A stretch of DNA of 34,651 nt. It comes from Oscillospiraceae bacterium. Lineage in GTDB: Bacteria > Bacillota > Clostridia > Oscillospirales > Acutalibacteraceae. Below the pieces are notes generated by a model, which saw only the letters and a program-made list of their open reading frames with translations, was not told the origin of the DNA and ran no database searches. The stretch's first letter is position 1. Every line of letters begins with the position of its first letter. Of this stretch, positions 18,163 to 26,512 are shown piece after piece. The stretch is taken from assembly GCA_022508845.1 (NCBI GenBank), contig JAFLUL010000007.1:10025-44675 (forward strand), given 5' to 3'. The translations under genes were made by a program, and so were the position numbers.

Positions 18163-19986
18163 ATGAAAAAAACAGAAGCTGTGCAAACAGAAAAAACTTC
18201 AAATTTGCGATTGGATTTTGCCGCGGTGTGTCTCGGCGCGGGTCTTTTTGTTTACTTTCTCTTAACGGCCGACAGGGGAATTGCTATTTCCGACGAGGCA
18301 TTTTACTATACGGTTCCTCAGCGTCTGCTGCAGGGAGATCTGCTGCTGGTACACGAATGGGGTGTTCAGCAGCTTCCGTTTTTATTCCTTGTTATACCCT
18401 ATTATGTTTATGTGTCTGTTGTGGGAACTACCGAGGGGATTTTATTGTTTTCGCGGTATTTCTTTTTGGTTATTGATATTCTTTTCTATGCGTATATGTA
18501 TAAAAAGCTGCGGCATTTTAAGCTCGCGGGGCTTGTCTGCGCATTTCTTTTCTGTGCGATCCTGCCGCCGTCCGGACTGTCGCTGACCTATTATTCAATT
18601 GCGCCGATGGCTATGATGACGGTCTGCCTGACCCTGTTTACGGGAAGCGAGAAAAAGCGCCTGCCTTCGCTTACGTTCAGCGGCGTTATTCTTGCCATGG
18701 CAATTCTTGCGGAACCGCTGCTGATTTTTGTTTATATCCTGTTCGCCGCAGCAACTGTCATCAGAACGCTTATGAAATGTGATACCGGCTCAGCCTGGCT
18801 TAATCTGAAATGGCTTTTTAGTATTACAGCCGGCAGTTTCGCCGTTTTCTGTGCGTTTATGATTTATCTGGCTGTGTCGGGCAGTCTTGCTTTGCTGCCT
18901 CAAACGATCGGTTATTTGCTGTCGTCGAAAGGATATACGCCATATGATATTATTGAGCCGGCGAGGTTAAAATTCGCGCTGGGACTTTTTGGGTACGGTT
19001 TTCTTCCCTGCGGCGTTTTTTTGAGTGTTGCTGCGTTTTGGTATTCGCGGCAGAGAAAGAAAAACAAAAAAATCAAGATCATTATTTTTATTATTTCGTG
19101 TTTGATGTTCGCCGCTTGTTATGTTCATGCGGCTGTGCTGACGCTGTCAAATACCGCATACAGGAATTTTGATTTTCTTGTCAATAACGGCGTGCCTGTT
19201 TTGCTGTTTTCTCCCGTTTGGTATTTTTTGCTGAACAAGAGAGATGCCCGTTTGTTTCCGGTATGGCTGATCGGATTCTTCAGCTCGCTGCTGATGGATA
19301 TTTCATCCGATGTGATTCTCGGAAGCTGCGGCGGTATCGCTCAGGTAACAGGACTTATTTCCTTCGCATCGCTGTGCCAAGAGCTTCGGAGCGATCTTGA
19401 TGAAGTAAAACACGACCGTAAGGCAATACGCTTTAACAAATTGTTTTCAAAAATACTTCTGCCAAGTGTGATCGTGTGTGTTTTAAGCTTTTCGCTCTGG
19501 AATGCCGGATTTATTTACGCGGAGGAGTATTGGGATCTTGTGGAAACGATCTATGGCGCCGGTGAAGGAGAGCCTCTTTCGGCAGAGCTCGAAAAAGGTC
19601 CGTGTAAAGGACTTAAAACAACAGAGCGTATCAGCGGAATTTATAACGCATTGCTGCAGGATCTGGACACTATAAGCGCGGCTTATACGGGTGAGCCGGT
19701 GTATATTGACGGATTATGCCCTTATGGTTATCTTTATCTTGATCTGCCTTACGGTGTTGAAACTGCTTTCTTTGTTCCGTATGACAGAAGGACGGGAGAG
19801 TACCTGACGGTTTTCCCTGAGAAACGGGCAAAGATCATTTATTTTCCTATGTATGATTTTGATGAATTCTGTTTGCGCACGGATATGACGAAAGATGATA
19901 TTCCAAAGGTCATGTCGTTCATATTCGGAGAATCCCGCTATGAGCTTACAGAAACTGCAGCCGGTTTTATTGTTGAATTGGTGTGA
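18163..19986 (+). CDS. GT-C/ArnT-like polytopic membrane glycosyltransferase candidate
   Basis: 607 aa; ISDEAFYYTVPQRLLQGDLLLVHEW; EPLSAELEKGPCKGLKTTERI...YLYLDLPYG shared with the 4929-6779 paralog. Confidence 0.75.
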   Translation: MKKTEAVQTEKTSNLRLDFAAVCLGAGLFVYFLLTADRGIAISDEAFYYTVPQRLLQGDLLLVHEWGVQQLPFLFLVIPYYVYVSVVGTTEGILLFSRYFFLVIDILFYAYMYKKLRHFKLAGLVCAFLFCAILPPSGLSLTYYSIAPMAMMTVCLTLFTGSEKKRLPSLTFSGVILAMAILAEPLLIFVYILFAAATVIRTLMKCDTGSAWLNLKWLFSITAGSFAVFCAFMIYLAVSGSLALLPQTIGYLLSSKGYTPYDIIEPARLKFALGLFGYGFLPCGVFLSVAAFWYSRQRKKNKKIKIIIFIISCLMFAACYVHAAVLTLSNTAYRNFDFLVNNGVPVLLFSPVWYFLLNKRDARLFPVWLIGFFSSLLMDISSDVILGSCGGIAQVTGLISFASLCQELRSDLDEVKHDRKAIRFNKLFSKILLPSVIVCVLSFSLWNAGFIYAEEYWDLVETIYGAGEGEPLSAELEKGPCKGLKTTERISGIYNALLQDLDTISAAYTGEPVYIDGLCPYGYLYLDLPYGVETAFFVPYDRRTGEYLTVFPEKRAKIIYFPMYDFDEFCLRTDMTKDDIPKVMSFIFGESRYELTETAAGFIVELV

Positions 19987-20090
19987 TTTTATTCTTAATT
20001 AAGTGCTGAAATGCGATCAAAGAATAATATTTATTTTGGTTTTGTAAGATTTATATAAAGAAAATTAAAAAATTTTGGTAAAAAAGCAAT

Positions 20091-20119
20091 TTGAATTTTT
20101 AGCCTTTGCTTGATATAAT
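20091..20119 (+). promoter_or_regulatory. Sigma-A promoter for the repeat-protein gene (TTGAAT-17-TATAAT)
   Basis: TTGAAT 20091-20096 and TATAAT 20114-20119, preceded by TTGA (extended -10). Confidence 0.75.
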
Positions 20120-20188
20120 GAATAATGTATGAATAGGGGGGTTTTTACCCTTAAGCCAATACTGAATATTACTGTAGGAGGATTCTTT

Positions 20189-23100
20189 ATGAAAAGCTAT
20201 GCAAGAAAAGCCTTGAGTGTGCTTTTGGCGCTTTTGATGTGCATCACGGTAGTTGCCCTCGATTATTCGAGCCTTGTTGCCGGCGCATACACTGCAAGCC
20301 CCACACACTCATACTATTTCCAGTTCGTAAGAACGTCTGCTGACAGCGATTTTGACGGTCAGGACGGCGGCGGAACGCTTACCATTTACGCAAAGAATCA
20401 GAATGGCAAGGGAACGCAAACAACGCTGAAAACAGGTTCGTTTGACGCCCGCTGGGCTGATGGTACAACTATTTCCACGGAAACATTTACCAATACTTAC
20501 TGGCCCACCAGTATTACCATCGGCTGCAATATCAATAATAACAACAGTATGTTTTATAGCGAGAAGACAATCAATGTCCGAGTTGATCTTTACGTTAAAG
20601 ACGATAACACCGGAACATATAATCGCTATGAATTCGGTAATTTCAGTCTTAAATCCAGCACAACCTCAGGCGGCGGCGGTTCAACCTACAAATCCACCTC
20701 GCTGAACTGTGCCGACGGTATTTACCCCAAAGCCACAAAGGTTGCCACCTCCAAAGGCGAAGCAAACGCAACCACCACCACATATAACGTTACTCTGAAC
20801 GCCACAGGCGGCGCAAACAAAACTCAGGCGATGAGCGCCTATGTTTACGACCAGTATAACGTTATCTGGACTGCGGCTCCAACCTCCTGGAGCCAGAGCG
20901 GCACCGTTGCCTGCACAACCTCTCTCACTACCACCGGCGCTTCCGAGACCAATACTCTCACTATGACTCCCACAAACGCGACCCGCGCAAAGGGAACGGT
21001 TACTGTACAGGCAAAATACGACAACCTGTATCACAACTTTGCCTTTAATATAACTCCCACCTATAAAATAACATATAACGTTTCCGGAAACGGAGGCACA
21101 TCCGCCGCTCCGGGACCCGACACCACTGCAAACACGAATACGTCCAGCGCTAATGTGAGCTATACCATCCCCTCAGGCACTAACTATACCGCCAAGAAAG
21201 AAAAGGGAAGCGATTCCACAGGCACCTGGGATTTCGTTGGATGGAACGGCTCTCAGAGCGCAACAAGCGGAACGAAGCCCGGTTCGGTCATAAGTATTGA
21301 TAATTTTAACGACACTCTTTACGCCATTTTCAGCAAAACGGCAAACGCCACGTTCTATTGGTATAATGCTAACGGCACAAGAACCTCCTCAACGGCGTCA
21401 AACACCGTATTTAACAACGCAACTCAGTATACCTTTACCGTTCCGAAGACTTCCGTCCCAACAACCTTTATTGCCAACGGAACAACCTATACCTTTGCCG
21501 GATGGGCGGTTGACAGCACCACCGCCACCGAAGCGGATTACGCTTCAACCGTAACATCCGCTTCCCGCCCGATAAAGAACGGCAATCTTACCGACACTTA
21601 TAACTTCTATGCCCTTTATACGGCAAGCGTGACCCTTTCCTATAATAACAACGGCGGCTCCGGCTTACCTGCGAGCCAGACGAAAAATCTTATTTTGAAC
21701 TGCGGCGCAAATGCGAACGCCGCGAATAACGCCAGCGGCAGAGCAACCTTTACCCTCAATCCGGATAATATTCAGATGAGAAGAGAATATTCTTCTGCTT
21801 TTGTTGGATGGAAAACCCAGGCTGTTGACGCAAACGGAATAGATGCGGAAACTGCCGAATATAAGGACGGCACCGTAACCTGGGAGGAAAGCAAAAATCT
21901 TCCTGCGGAAATCACCATAGCAAAAGACACCACCGTATACGCCGCTTACTATGACTTCCGCTATAACGTTAAGTTCTATGATAACACCGGCGCTCTGCTC
22001 GATATGCAGACCATTCGCCATAACTTCTCCGCCGTGGCTCCTTCAATGAAAACAAATTCCTCCGACCCGAGCCATACGGATTCAGGAAGCCACTATGTAT
22101 TTGACCATTGGGAATACACAGACGGAGCCGAATATAAGGATACTGATAAGCTTACAAAGCTTGTAAACGGTTATACCTATGAGGTCTGGGGCAAGTATGT
22201 GGGCCATAAACATATCTGGGGCGATCCCTATGATATTCACGGCGCAACAACCTGCACCAACGGTGCAATTTATAAGATGATGTGCACCGCCTGCGGATTT
22301 GTAAGAGAGTTTGAAGAAGAGCCTCTCGGCCACGACTTTGAACTTGTCGGCGTTGCCGAGGCAACCTGCACAAGACCCGGCTCCTACGGTAAGCTCATAT
22401 GCAAAAACTGCGGTGCGCTTGACCCGGATCAGACCGCTATAATTGACGGAGTTGAAACTCCCGTAACTGACGATAACCGCATTATTCCTCCTCTCGGTCA
22501 CGACTACGGCGTTGATATAGATAATTTCCTGGATGAAAACGGCAATTATATCGGCGATGTTAAATCCGTAAGCGCAACCTGCACGACCGCCGGATATTAC
22601 TATTATCAGTGCTCTCGCTGCAGCGAAGAATACAGAGTTGGAAATATCCCTGCAACAGGCCACAACTGGGATAAGCACGATGAGATCCCCGCAACCTGCA
22701 CCGAGGACGGCGTTTCCGCCTACACAGTATGCCTCAACTGCGATCTTTATCTGATTGAAAAAGTTGAATTGCCCGCAAAAGGCCATAATCCCGTTCTTAT
22801 TGATGAGACCGATTCAACCTGCGTTGTAAAGGGTCACACTGAATATTATCAGTGCGCCAACTGCGGCAAATATTATGAGGATGCCGATGCGGAAGTTGAA
22901 ATTGAAGATATAACCGTAAAGGATAAGGAGCTTTCTTCCCACGATTATCAGCCCGCTGAGGAAGATATTGAGCCAACCTGCACCGAAAACGGATATAAGG
23001 GCGCATATGTGTGCACCGTCTGCGGCGAGGTTGATCCCGACCGTCAGGGCGAAGTTGTTCCCGCTAAGAGCCACAATTATCAGCCGACCCGCCACGAGTC

Positions 23101-24985
23101 CGATGTTCCCTGCGCAACCCCGGGCTATACCGAATATGTCTGCTCCAATTGCGGCGACAGTTATATAGAAAATGATGAACTCGCAGAGCATACAAAGGGC
23201 GATTATGTTGCTCCCGTTCCCGCAACCTGCCTTGAAGAAGGTTACACGGAAGGCTACACCTGCTCTGTTTGCGGAGGCTATTATCAGGCTCCCGAGGTTG
23301 TAAAAAAACTTTCTCATCAGATGACAACCGTTCCCGGCTATGCCCCCACCTGCACAGAAGACGGAAAGCCCGATCGCTATCATTGCTCTCTCTGCGATAA
23401 GGATTATCTCGATAACGAAGGACTTATCCCGATTGAGGGATCCGACAGCATTATTCCCGCCCTCGAACACAACTGGACCGGATGGGTGACCGCGGTTCTT
23501 CCCACCGACACCGAGCCCGGACTGGAAAAACGCAGATGTATCCGCTGCGGCGAAGTTGAAGAAAATGAAATTGCCGCAACAGGGCATATAATGAACAAGG
23601 TTGAATATAAAGAGGCAACCTGCACTGAGGACGGCAATATAGCCTATTATGAATGCGCCGGATGCGGCAAGTATTTCAGAGACGAAGAGGGCACACAGGA
23701 GCTTAATTATGAGGATATCATCCTCAATGCCCCCGGCCACGATATGGATGTTCCGAGCGCTGTTGTTCCCGCAACCTGCGCCGAGGACGGATATGAAGAG
23801 TATGTATGCTCCAGATGCAATAATACCGTTGTTATAACCATACCGAAGAATAACGAACATCCCTCGGATAAAATTATTCCTTACGGCTTGAATATCATTG
23901 CAACCTGCGCCGCGGTAGGCCAGGAAGCAGGAACAATGTGTTCTCTCTGCGGCGAGGTATTAACTCAGCCCAAGACCCTGCCCAAAACAGCCCACACTCC
24001 GGAGCTCAGAGACGTTAGAGCTGCAAAATGCGCTGAAACGGGCTACACAGGCGACACCTACTGCTCGGTTTGCAACCAGATCATTTCAAAGGGCGCAAAG
24101 ATCGAAGTAAAGGGACATCGCTATAACCGCCAGACTGTTATTGACGCAACCTGCACCTCTTACGGTCAGAGAATAGTTTTCTGCGATGACTGCGATGCAT
24201 ATACCGTTTATGAAACTCCGATCCTCGGACATCAGGTAGTAACGGATAGCGCCGTAAGCGCAACCTGCGAGCATCCGGGACTTACCGCCGGTTATCACTG
24301 CGCTCGCTGCGACGAATATGTTCTTCCTCAGGAAGAGATCGCTCAGCTTGACCATAACTACGTTATTTCTGCCGAGGTTGCTTCAACCTGCACAGTTCTC
24401 GGCTACAGAGTTTACACCTGCACCGCCGGCTGCGGCGACTCCTACAGAGAGTATGACAGCGCAAAGCTTGACCACGAGATAGGAACTCCCGCCACCTGCA
24501 CCTCTCCCGCCGTTTGCGCGAACTGCGGCAGAACCTTTGGCGGCCATCTTGATCACAGCTACATTATCAATAACGATTTGGGCACTGATTCAACCTGCTC
24601 CGTTCACGGCATAAGAGTGTATGAGTGCGAACTTTGCGGCGATACCTACACCGAAGAAAAAGACCTTATCGAACATAGCTGGGATGAAGCTACGCTGGAA
24701 TTTGTTCCTGCCACCTGCACCGAAAACGGTCTTGCAACGATTTACTGCTCAGAGTGCGGCGCTTCAACGTCGGAGATAGTTGATGCGACCGGACATAGCT
24801 ATCAGGGCGGAGTATGCGTTAACTGCGGCGAACCTGAAAATGTTATTTCTGACGACACTCCCACCTCGTCGAAATGCTCCAAGTGCGGACTTAACCATAA
24901 CGGCAGAACCGGACTTTGGAAGGAAAACGGCCTTCTTTGCAAGTTTATCGCGTTCTTCAGAAGTTTGTTTGGCTTAAATAAATAA
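20189..24985 (+). CDS. Large secreted protein with InlB-like repeats and about 20 Cys-rich CxxC repeats
   Basis: Start at ATG 20189 (RBS TAGGAGG): signal peptide MKSYARKALSVLLALLMCITVVALDYSSLVAGAYTA. Beta-repeat modules (FVGW.../YAIF; FAGW.../YALYT) then repeated ATCTEDG...CxxCG...GH units; basic hydrophobic C-terminus LLCKFIAFFRSLFGLNK. Confidence 0.85.
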   Translation: MKSYARKALSVLLALLMCITVVALDYSSLVAGAYTASPTHSYYFQFVRTSADSDFDGQDGGGTLTIYAKNQNGKGTQTTLKTGSFDARWADGTTISTETFTNTYWPTSITIGCNINNNNSMFYSEKTINVRVDLYVKDDNTGTYNRYEFGNFSLKSSTTSGGGGSTYKSTSLNCADGIYPKATKVATSKGEANATTTTYNVTLNATGGANKTQAMSAYVYDQYNVIWTAAPTSWSQSGTVACTTSLTTTGASETNTLTMTPTNATRAKGTVTVQAKYDNLYHNFAFNITPTYKITYNVSGNGGTSAAPGPDTTANTNTSSANVSYTIPSGTNYTAKKEKGSDSTGTWDFVGWNGSQSATSGTKPGSVISIDNFNDTLYAIFSKTANATFYWYNANGTRTSSTASNTVFNNATQYTFTVPKTSVPTTFIANGTTYTFAGWAVDSTTATEADYASTVTSASRPIKNGNLTDTYNFYALYTASVTLSYNNNGGSGLPASQTKNLILNCGANANAANNASGRATFTLNPDNIQMRREYSSAFVGWKTQAVDANGIDAETAEYKDGTVTWEESKNLPAEITIAKDTTVYAAYYDFRYNVKFYDNTGALLDMQTIRHNFSAVAPSMKTNSSDPSHTDSGSHYVFDHWEYTDGAEYKDTDKLTKLVNGYTYEVWGKYVGHKHIWGDPYDIHGATTCTNGAIYKMMCTACGFVREFEEEPLGHDFELVGVAEATCTRPGSYGKLICKNCGALDPDQTAIIDGVETPVTDDNRIIPPLGHDYGVDIDNFLDENGNYIGDVKSVSATCTTAGYYYYQCSRCSEEYRVGNIPATGHNWDKHDEIPATCTEDGVSAYTVCLNCDLYLIEKVELPAKGHNPVLIDETDSTCVVKGHTEYYQCANCGKYYEDADAEVEIEDITVKDKELSSHDYQPAEEDIEPTCTENGYKGAYVCTVCGEVDPDRQGEVVPAKSHNYQPTRHESDVPCATPGYTEYVCSNCGDSYIENDELAEHTKGDYVAPVPATCLEEGYTEGYTCSVCGGYYQAPEVVKKLSHQMTTVPGYAPTCTEDGKPDRYHCSLCDKDYLDNEGLIPIEGSDSIIPALEHNWTGWVTAVLPTDTEPGLEKRRCIRCGEVEENEIAATGHIMNKVEYKEATCTEDGNIAYYECAGCGKYFRDEEGTQELNYEDIILNAPGHDMDVPSAVVPATCAEDGYEEYVCSRCNNTVVITIPKNNEHPSDKIIPYGLNIIATCAAVGQEAGTMCSLCGEVLTQPKTLPKTAHTPELRDVRAAKCAETGYTGDTYCSVCNQIISKGAKIEVKGHRYNRQTVIDATCTSYGQRIVFCDDCDAYTVYETPILGHQVVTDSAVSATCEHPGLTAGYHCARCDEYVLPQEEIAQLDHNYVISAEVASTCTVLGYRVYTCTAGCGDSYREYDSAKLDHEIGTPATCTSPAVCANCGRTFGGHLDHSYIINNDLGTDSTCSVHGIRVYECELCGDTYTEEKDLIEHSWDEATLEFVPATCTENGLATIYCSECGASTSEIVDATGHSYQGGVCVNCGEPENVISDDTPTSSKCSKCGLNHNGRTGLWKENGLLCKFIAFFRSLFGLNK
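22201..24840 (+). repeat. Array of about 20 degenerate coding repeats (roughly 35-55 codons each)
   Basis: Recurring gcaacctgcacc-gagga-ggc DNA words encoding (P/A)TCTE(D/N)G-x(3-8)-CxxC(G/D)-x(10-30)-(G/x)H. Confidence 0.85.
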
Positions 24986-25036
24986 GATCCCAAATCATTA
25001 AGGCGCTGCCGCATTAAGGCAGCCAAAAAGGAAACC

Positions 25037-25068
25037 AAGTGTCCCGGACTTCTGTCCGGGGCACTTTT
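25037..25068 (+). terminator. Rho-independent terminator after the repeat-protein gene
   Basis: AAGTGTCCCGGAC TTCT GTCCGGGGCACTT TT: 13-bp stem with one G-U type mismatch, then a short T stretch. Confidence 0.75.
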
Positions 25069-25070
25069 CC

Positions 25071-25099
25071 TTGACATTTTTTCTTAATAATGATAAAAT
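25071..25099 (+). promoter_or_regulatory. Sigma-A promoter for module B (TTGACA-17-TAAAAT)
   Basis: TTGACA 25071-25076, TAAAAT 25094-25099, TGA directly upstream of the -10. Confidence 0.8.
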
Positions 25100-25105
25100 T
25101 ATAAA

Positions 25106-25162
25106 GGATAGGTAGGCTCCGCAAACGGCAGCCGAAGGCTCCTCTTACCTGCCTTATTTTTT
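25106..25162 (+). ncRNA. Candidate structured 5' leader upstream of module B (function unknown)
   Basis: AGGTAGG(25110-25116)/CCtctTACCT(25141-25150) closing stem, CCG-CAAA-CGG and AGCC-GAA-GGCT hairpins inside, then the U-rich UUAUUUUUUG; located just after the predicted +1. Confidence 0.4.
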
Positions 25163-25182
25163 GATAAAAGGATAAGTTGGTT

Positions 25183-26118
25183 ATGTCAAAAATTCTTGTC
25201 ACCGGAGGCGCGGGTTATATCGGCAGCGTTCTTATTCCAATGCTGCTTCGCGCAGGGCACGAGGTTACGGCGCTTGATTCTTTTTTATACCGCCAATGCT
25301 CGCTTATTGATTGCTGCAATTATAAGTCGTTTAATATTGTAAACGGAGATTGCCGCAGCGAGGAAACTCTTAAAAAGCTTCTCCCCGGGAATGAGTTTAT
25401 TATTCCTCTCGCGGCAATAGTTGGTTTTCCCGCCTGCGAAAAGGATGAAACCGCGGCGGTTTCGGTTAATCAAACCGCGGTGGAAACGCTTATTTCTCTT
25501 CGGGAGCGGGATCAGAAAATTATTTTTCCCTGCACAAACAGCGGCTACGGTCTCGGGCAGGGGGAGGAATTCTGTACGGAAACTTCACCCATATCGCCCA
25601 TCTCGCTCTACGGAAAAACCAAAATGGCCGCCGAAAGGGCTGTTTTGGAGGCGGGAAACAGCGTAACGTTCCGTTTTGCAACTCTTTTCGGAGCCTCGCC
25701 GCGGATGCGGACCGATCTGCTTGTTAATGATTTTGTTTATCGGGCGGTTTTTGATCGCTCTCTGATAGTTTTTGAGGGGAATTTCAAACGGAATTATCTC
25801 CACGTTCGTGATGCTGCCCGTGCATTTATGTTTGCTATGGATAATTTTGATAAGATGAACGGCCAAACCTATAACTGCGGGCTGAGCAGCGCAAATTTAT
25901 CAAAGCTTCAGCTCTGCGAAAAGATAAAAGACGCTTTGCCCTCATTTCAGTTTTTTGAGGCGCCGGTCGGCTCTGACCCCGATAAGCGCGATTATATTGT
26001 TTCAAACGCCAAAATTGAAGCTCTCGGATATAAGCCTGAATTTTCTCTTGAGGACGGAATAATGGAGCTTACTAAAGTTTACTGCGTAATAAAAAATTCA
26101 TTCTACGGAAATGTGTAG
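25183..26118 (+). CDS. NAD(P)-dependent SDR epimerase/dehydratase (nucleotide-sugar)
   Basis: MSKILVTGGAGYIGS nucleotide-binding motif, TNSGYG and YGKTK (YxxxK) catalytic motifs; ATG 25183 preferred over TTG 25177. Confidence 0.85.
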   Translation: MSKILVTGGAGYIGSVLIPMLLRAGHEVTALDSFLYRQCSLIDCCNYKSFNIVNGDCRSEETLKKLLPGNEFIIPLAAIVGFPACEKDETAAVSVNQTAVETLISLRERDQKIIFPCTNSGYGLGQGEEFCTETSPISPISLYGKTKMAAERAVLEAGNSVTFRFATLFGASPRMRTDLLVNDFVYRAVFDRSLIVFEGNFKRNYLHVRDAARAFMFAMDNFDKMNGQTYNCGLSSANLSKLQLCEKIKDALPSFQFFEAPVGSDPDKRDYIVSNAKIEALGYKPEFSLEDGIMELTKVYCVIKNSFYGNV

Positions 26119-26123
26119 CAGGT

Positions 26124-26489
26124 ATGGAGCTTATTAAAATTTTAACCCCCGATTTTTTATATCCCGATGAAAGAGGTCTGCTTGTTCAGCTCTGCGGCGG
26201 CGGATATGAGCAGGTAAACGCCGTTTTTACCAAAAAAGGCTCTATTAGGGGAAATTTTCACTATCATAAAAACACCAAAGAGGCATATTTTGTTCTTTCC
26301 GGGAAAATTTTACTCACGGCAGAAAAAAACGGAGTAACCGAAAAAAGAGTATTTGAAACCGGAGAAATGTTTTTAATAGAGGAATTTGTTAAACACAGCC
26401 TCGATTTTATTGAGGACACCTATTTGGTTGTGCTTTATAGTAAATGCGTTGAAAACGCCGATGGAACCAAGGATATCCACACCTGCTGA
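26124..26489 (+). CDS. Cupin-fold sugar-modifying protein (WxcM/FdtA/CapF-C-terminal-like)
   Basis: 121 aa; GSIRGNFHYHKNTKEAYFVLSGKILLTAE cupin signature; directly downstream of the SDR. Confidence 0.7.
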   Translation: MELIKILTPDFLYPDERGLLVQLCGGGYEQVNAVFTKKGSIRGNFHYHKNTKEAYFVLSGKILLTAEKNGVTEKRVFETGEMFLIEEFVKHSLDFIEDTYLVVLYSKCVENADGTKDIHTC

Positions 26490-26512
26490 TTAAGCTTTAC
26501 AGCGAAGAGATT

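Noticed and set aside
22814-23860. 348-aa minus-strand ORF (also 22082-22786 minus) opposite the Cys-rich repeats
   Set aside because: Gly/Ala/Ile/Cys-rich antisense shadow of the repeat region; the plus strand has a signal peptide, RBS, promoter and coherent repeats. Other minus-strand ORFs inside the rSAM genes (e.g. 10330-11004, 29084-29827, 32416-32973) are rejected for the same reason.
22201-24840. Regularly recurring words (gcaacctgcacc...) that superficially resemble a CRISPR or satellite array
   Set aside because: Repeats are degenerate, in frame and of variable length, and the 'spacers' are coding; this is a protein repeat, not a CRISPR array. No cas genes are present.
25106-25162. 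Assignment of the module B leader to a known riboswitch (c-di-GMP, preQ1, SAM, ZTP) or SRP RNA
   Set aside because: The conserved cores I remember for those classes are not present; left as an unassigned structured leader.
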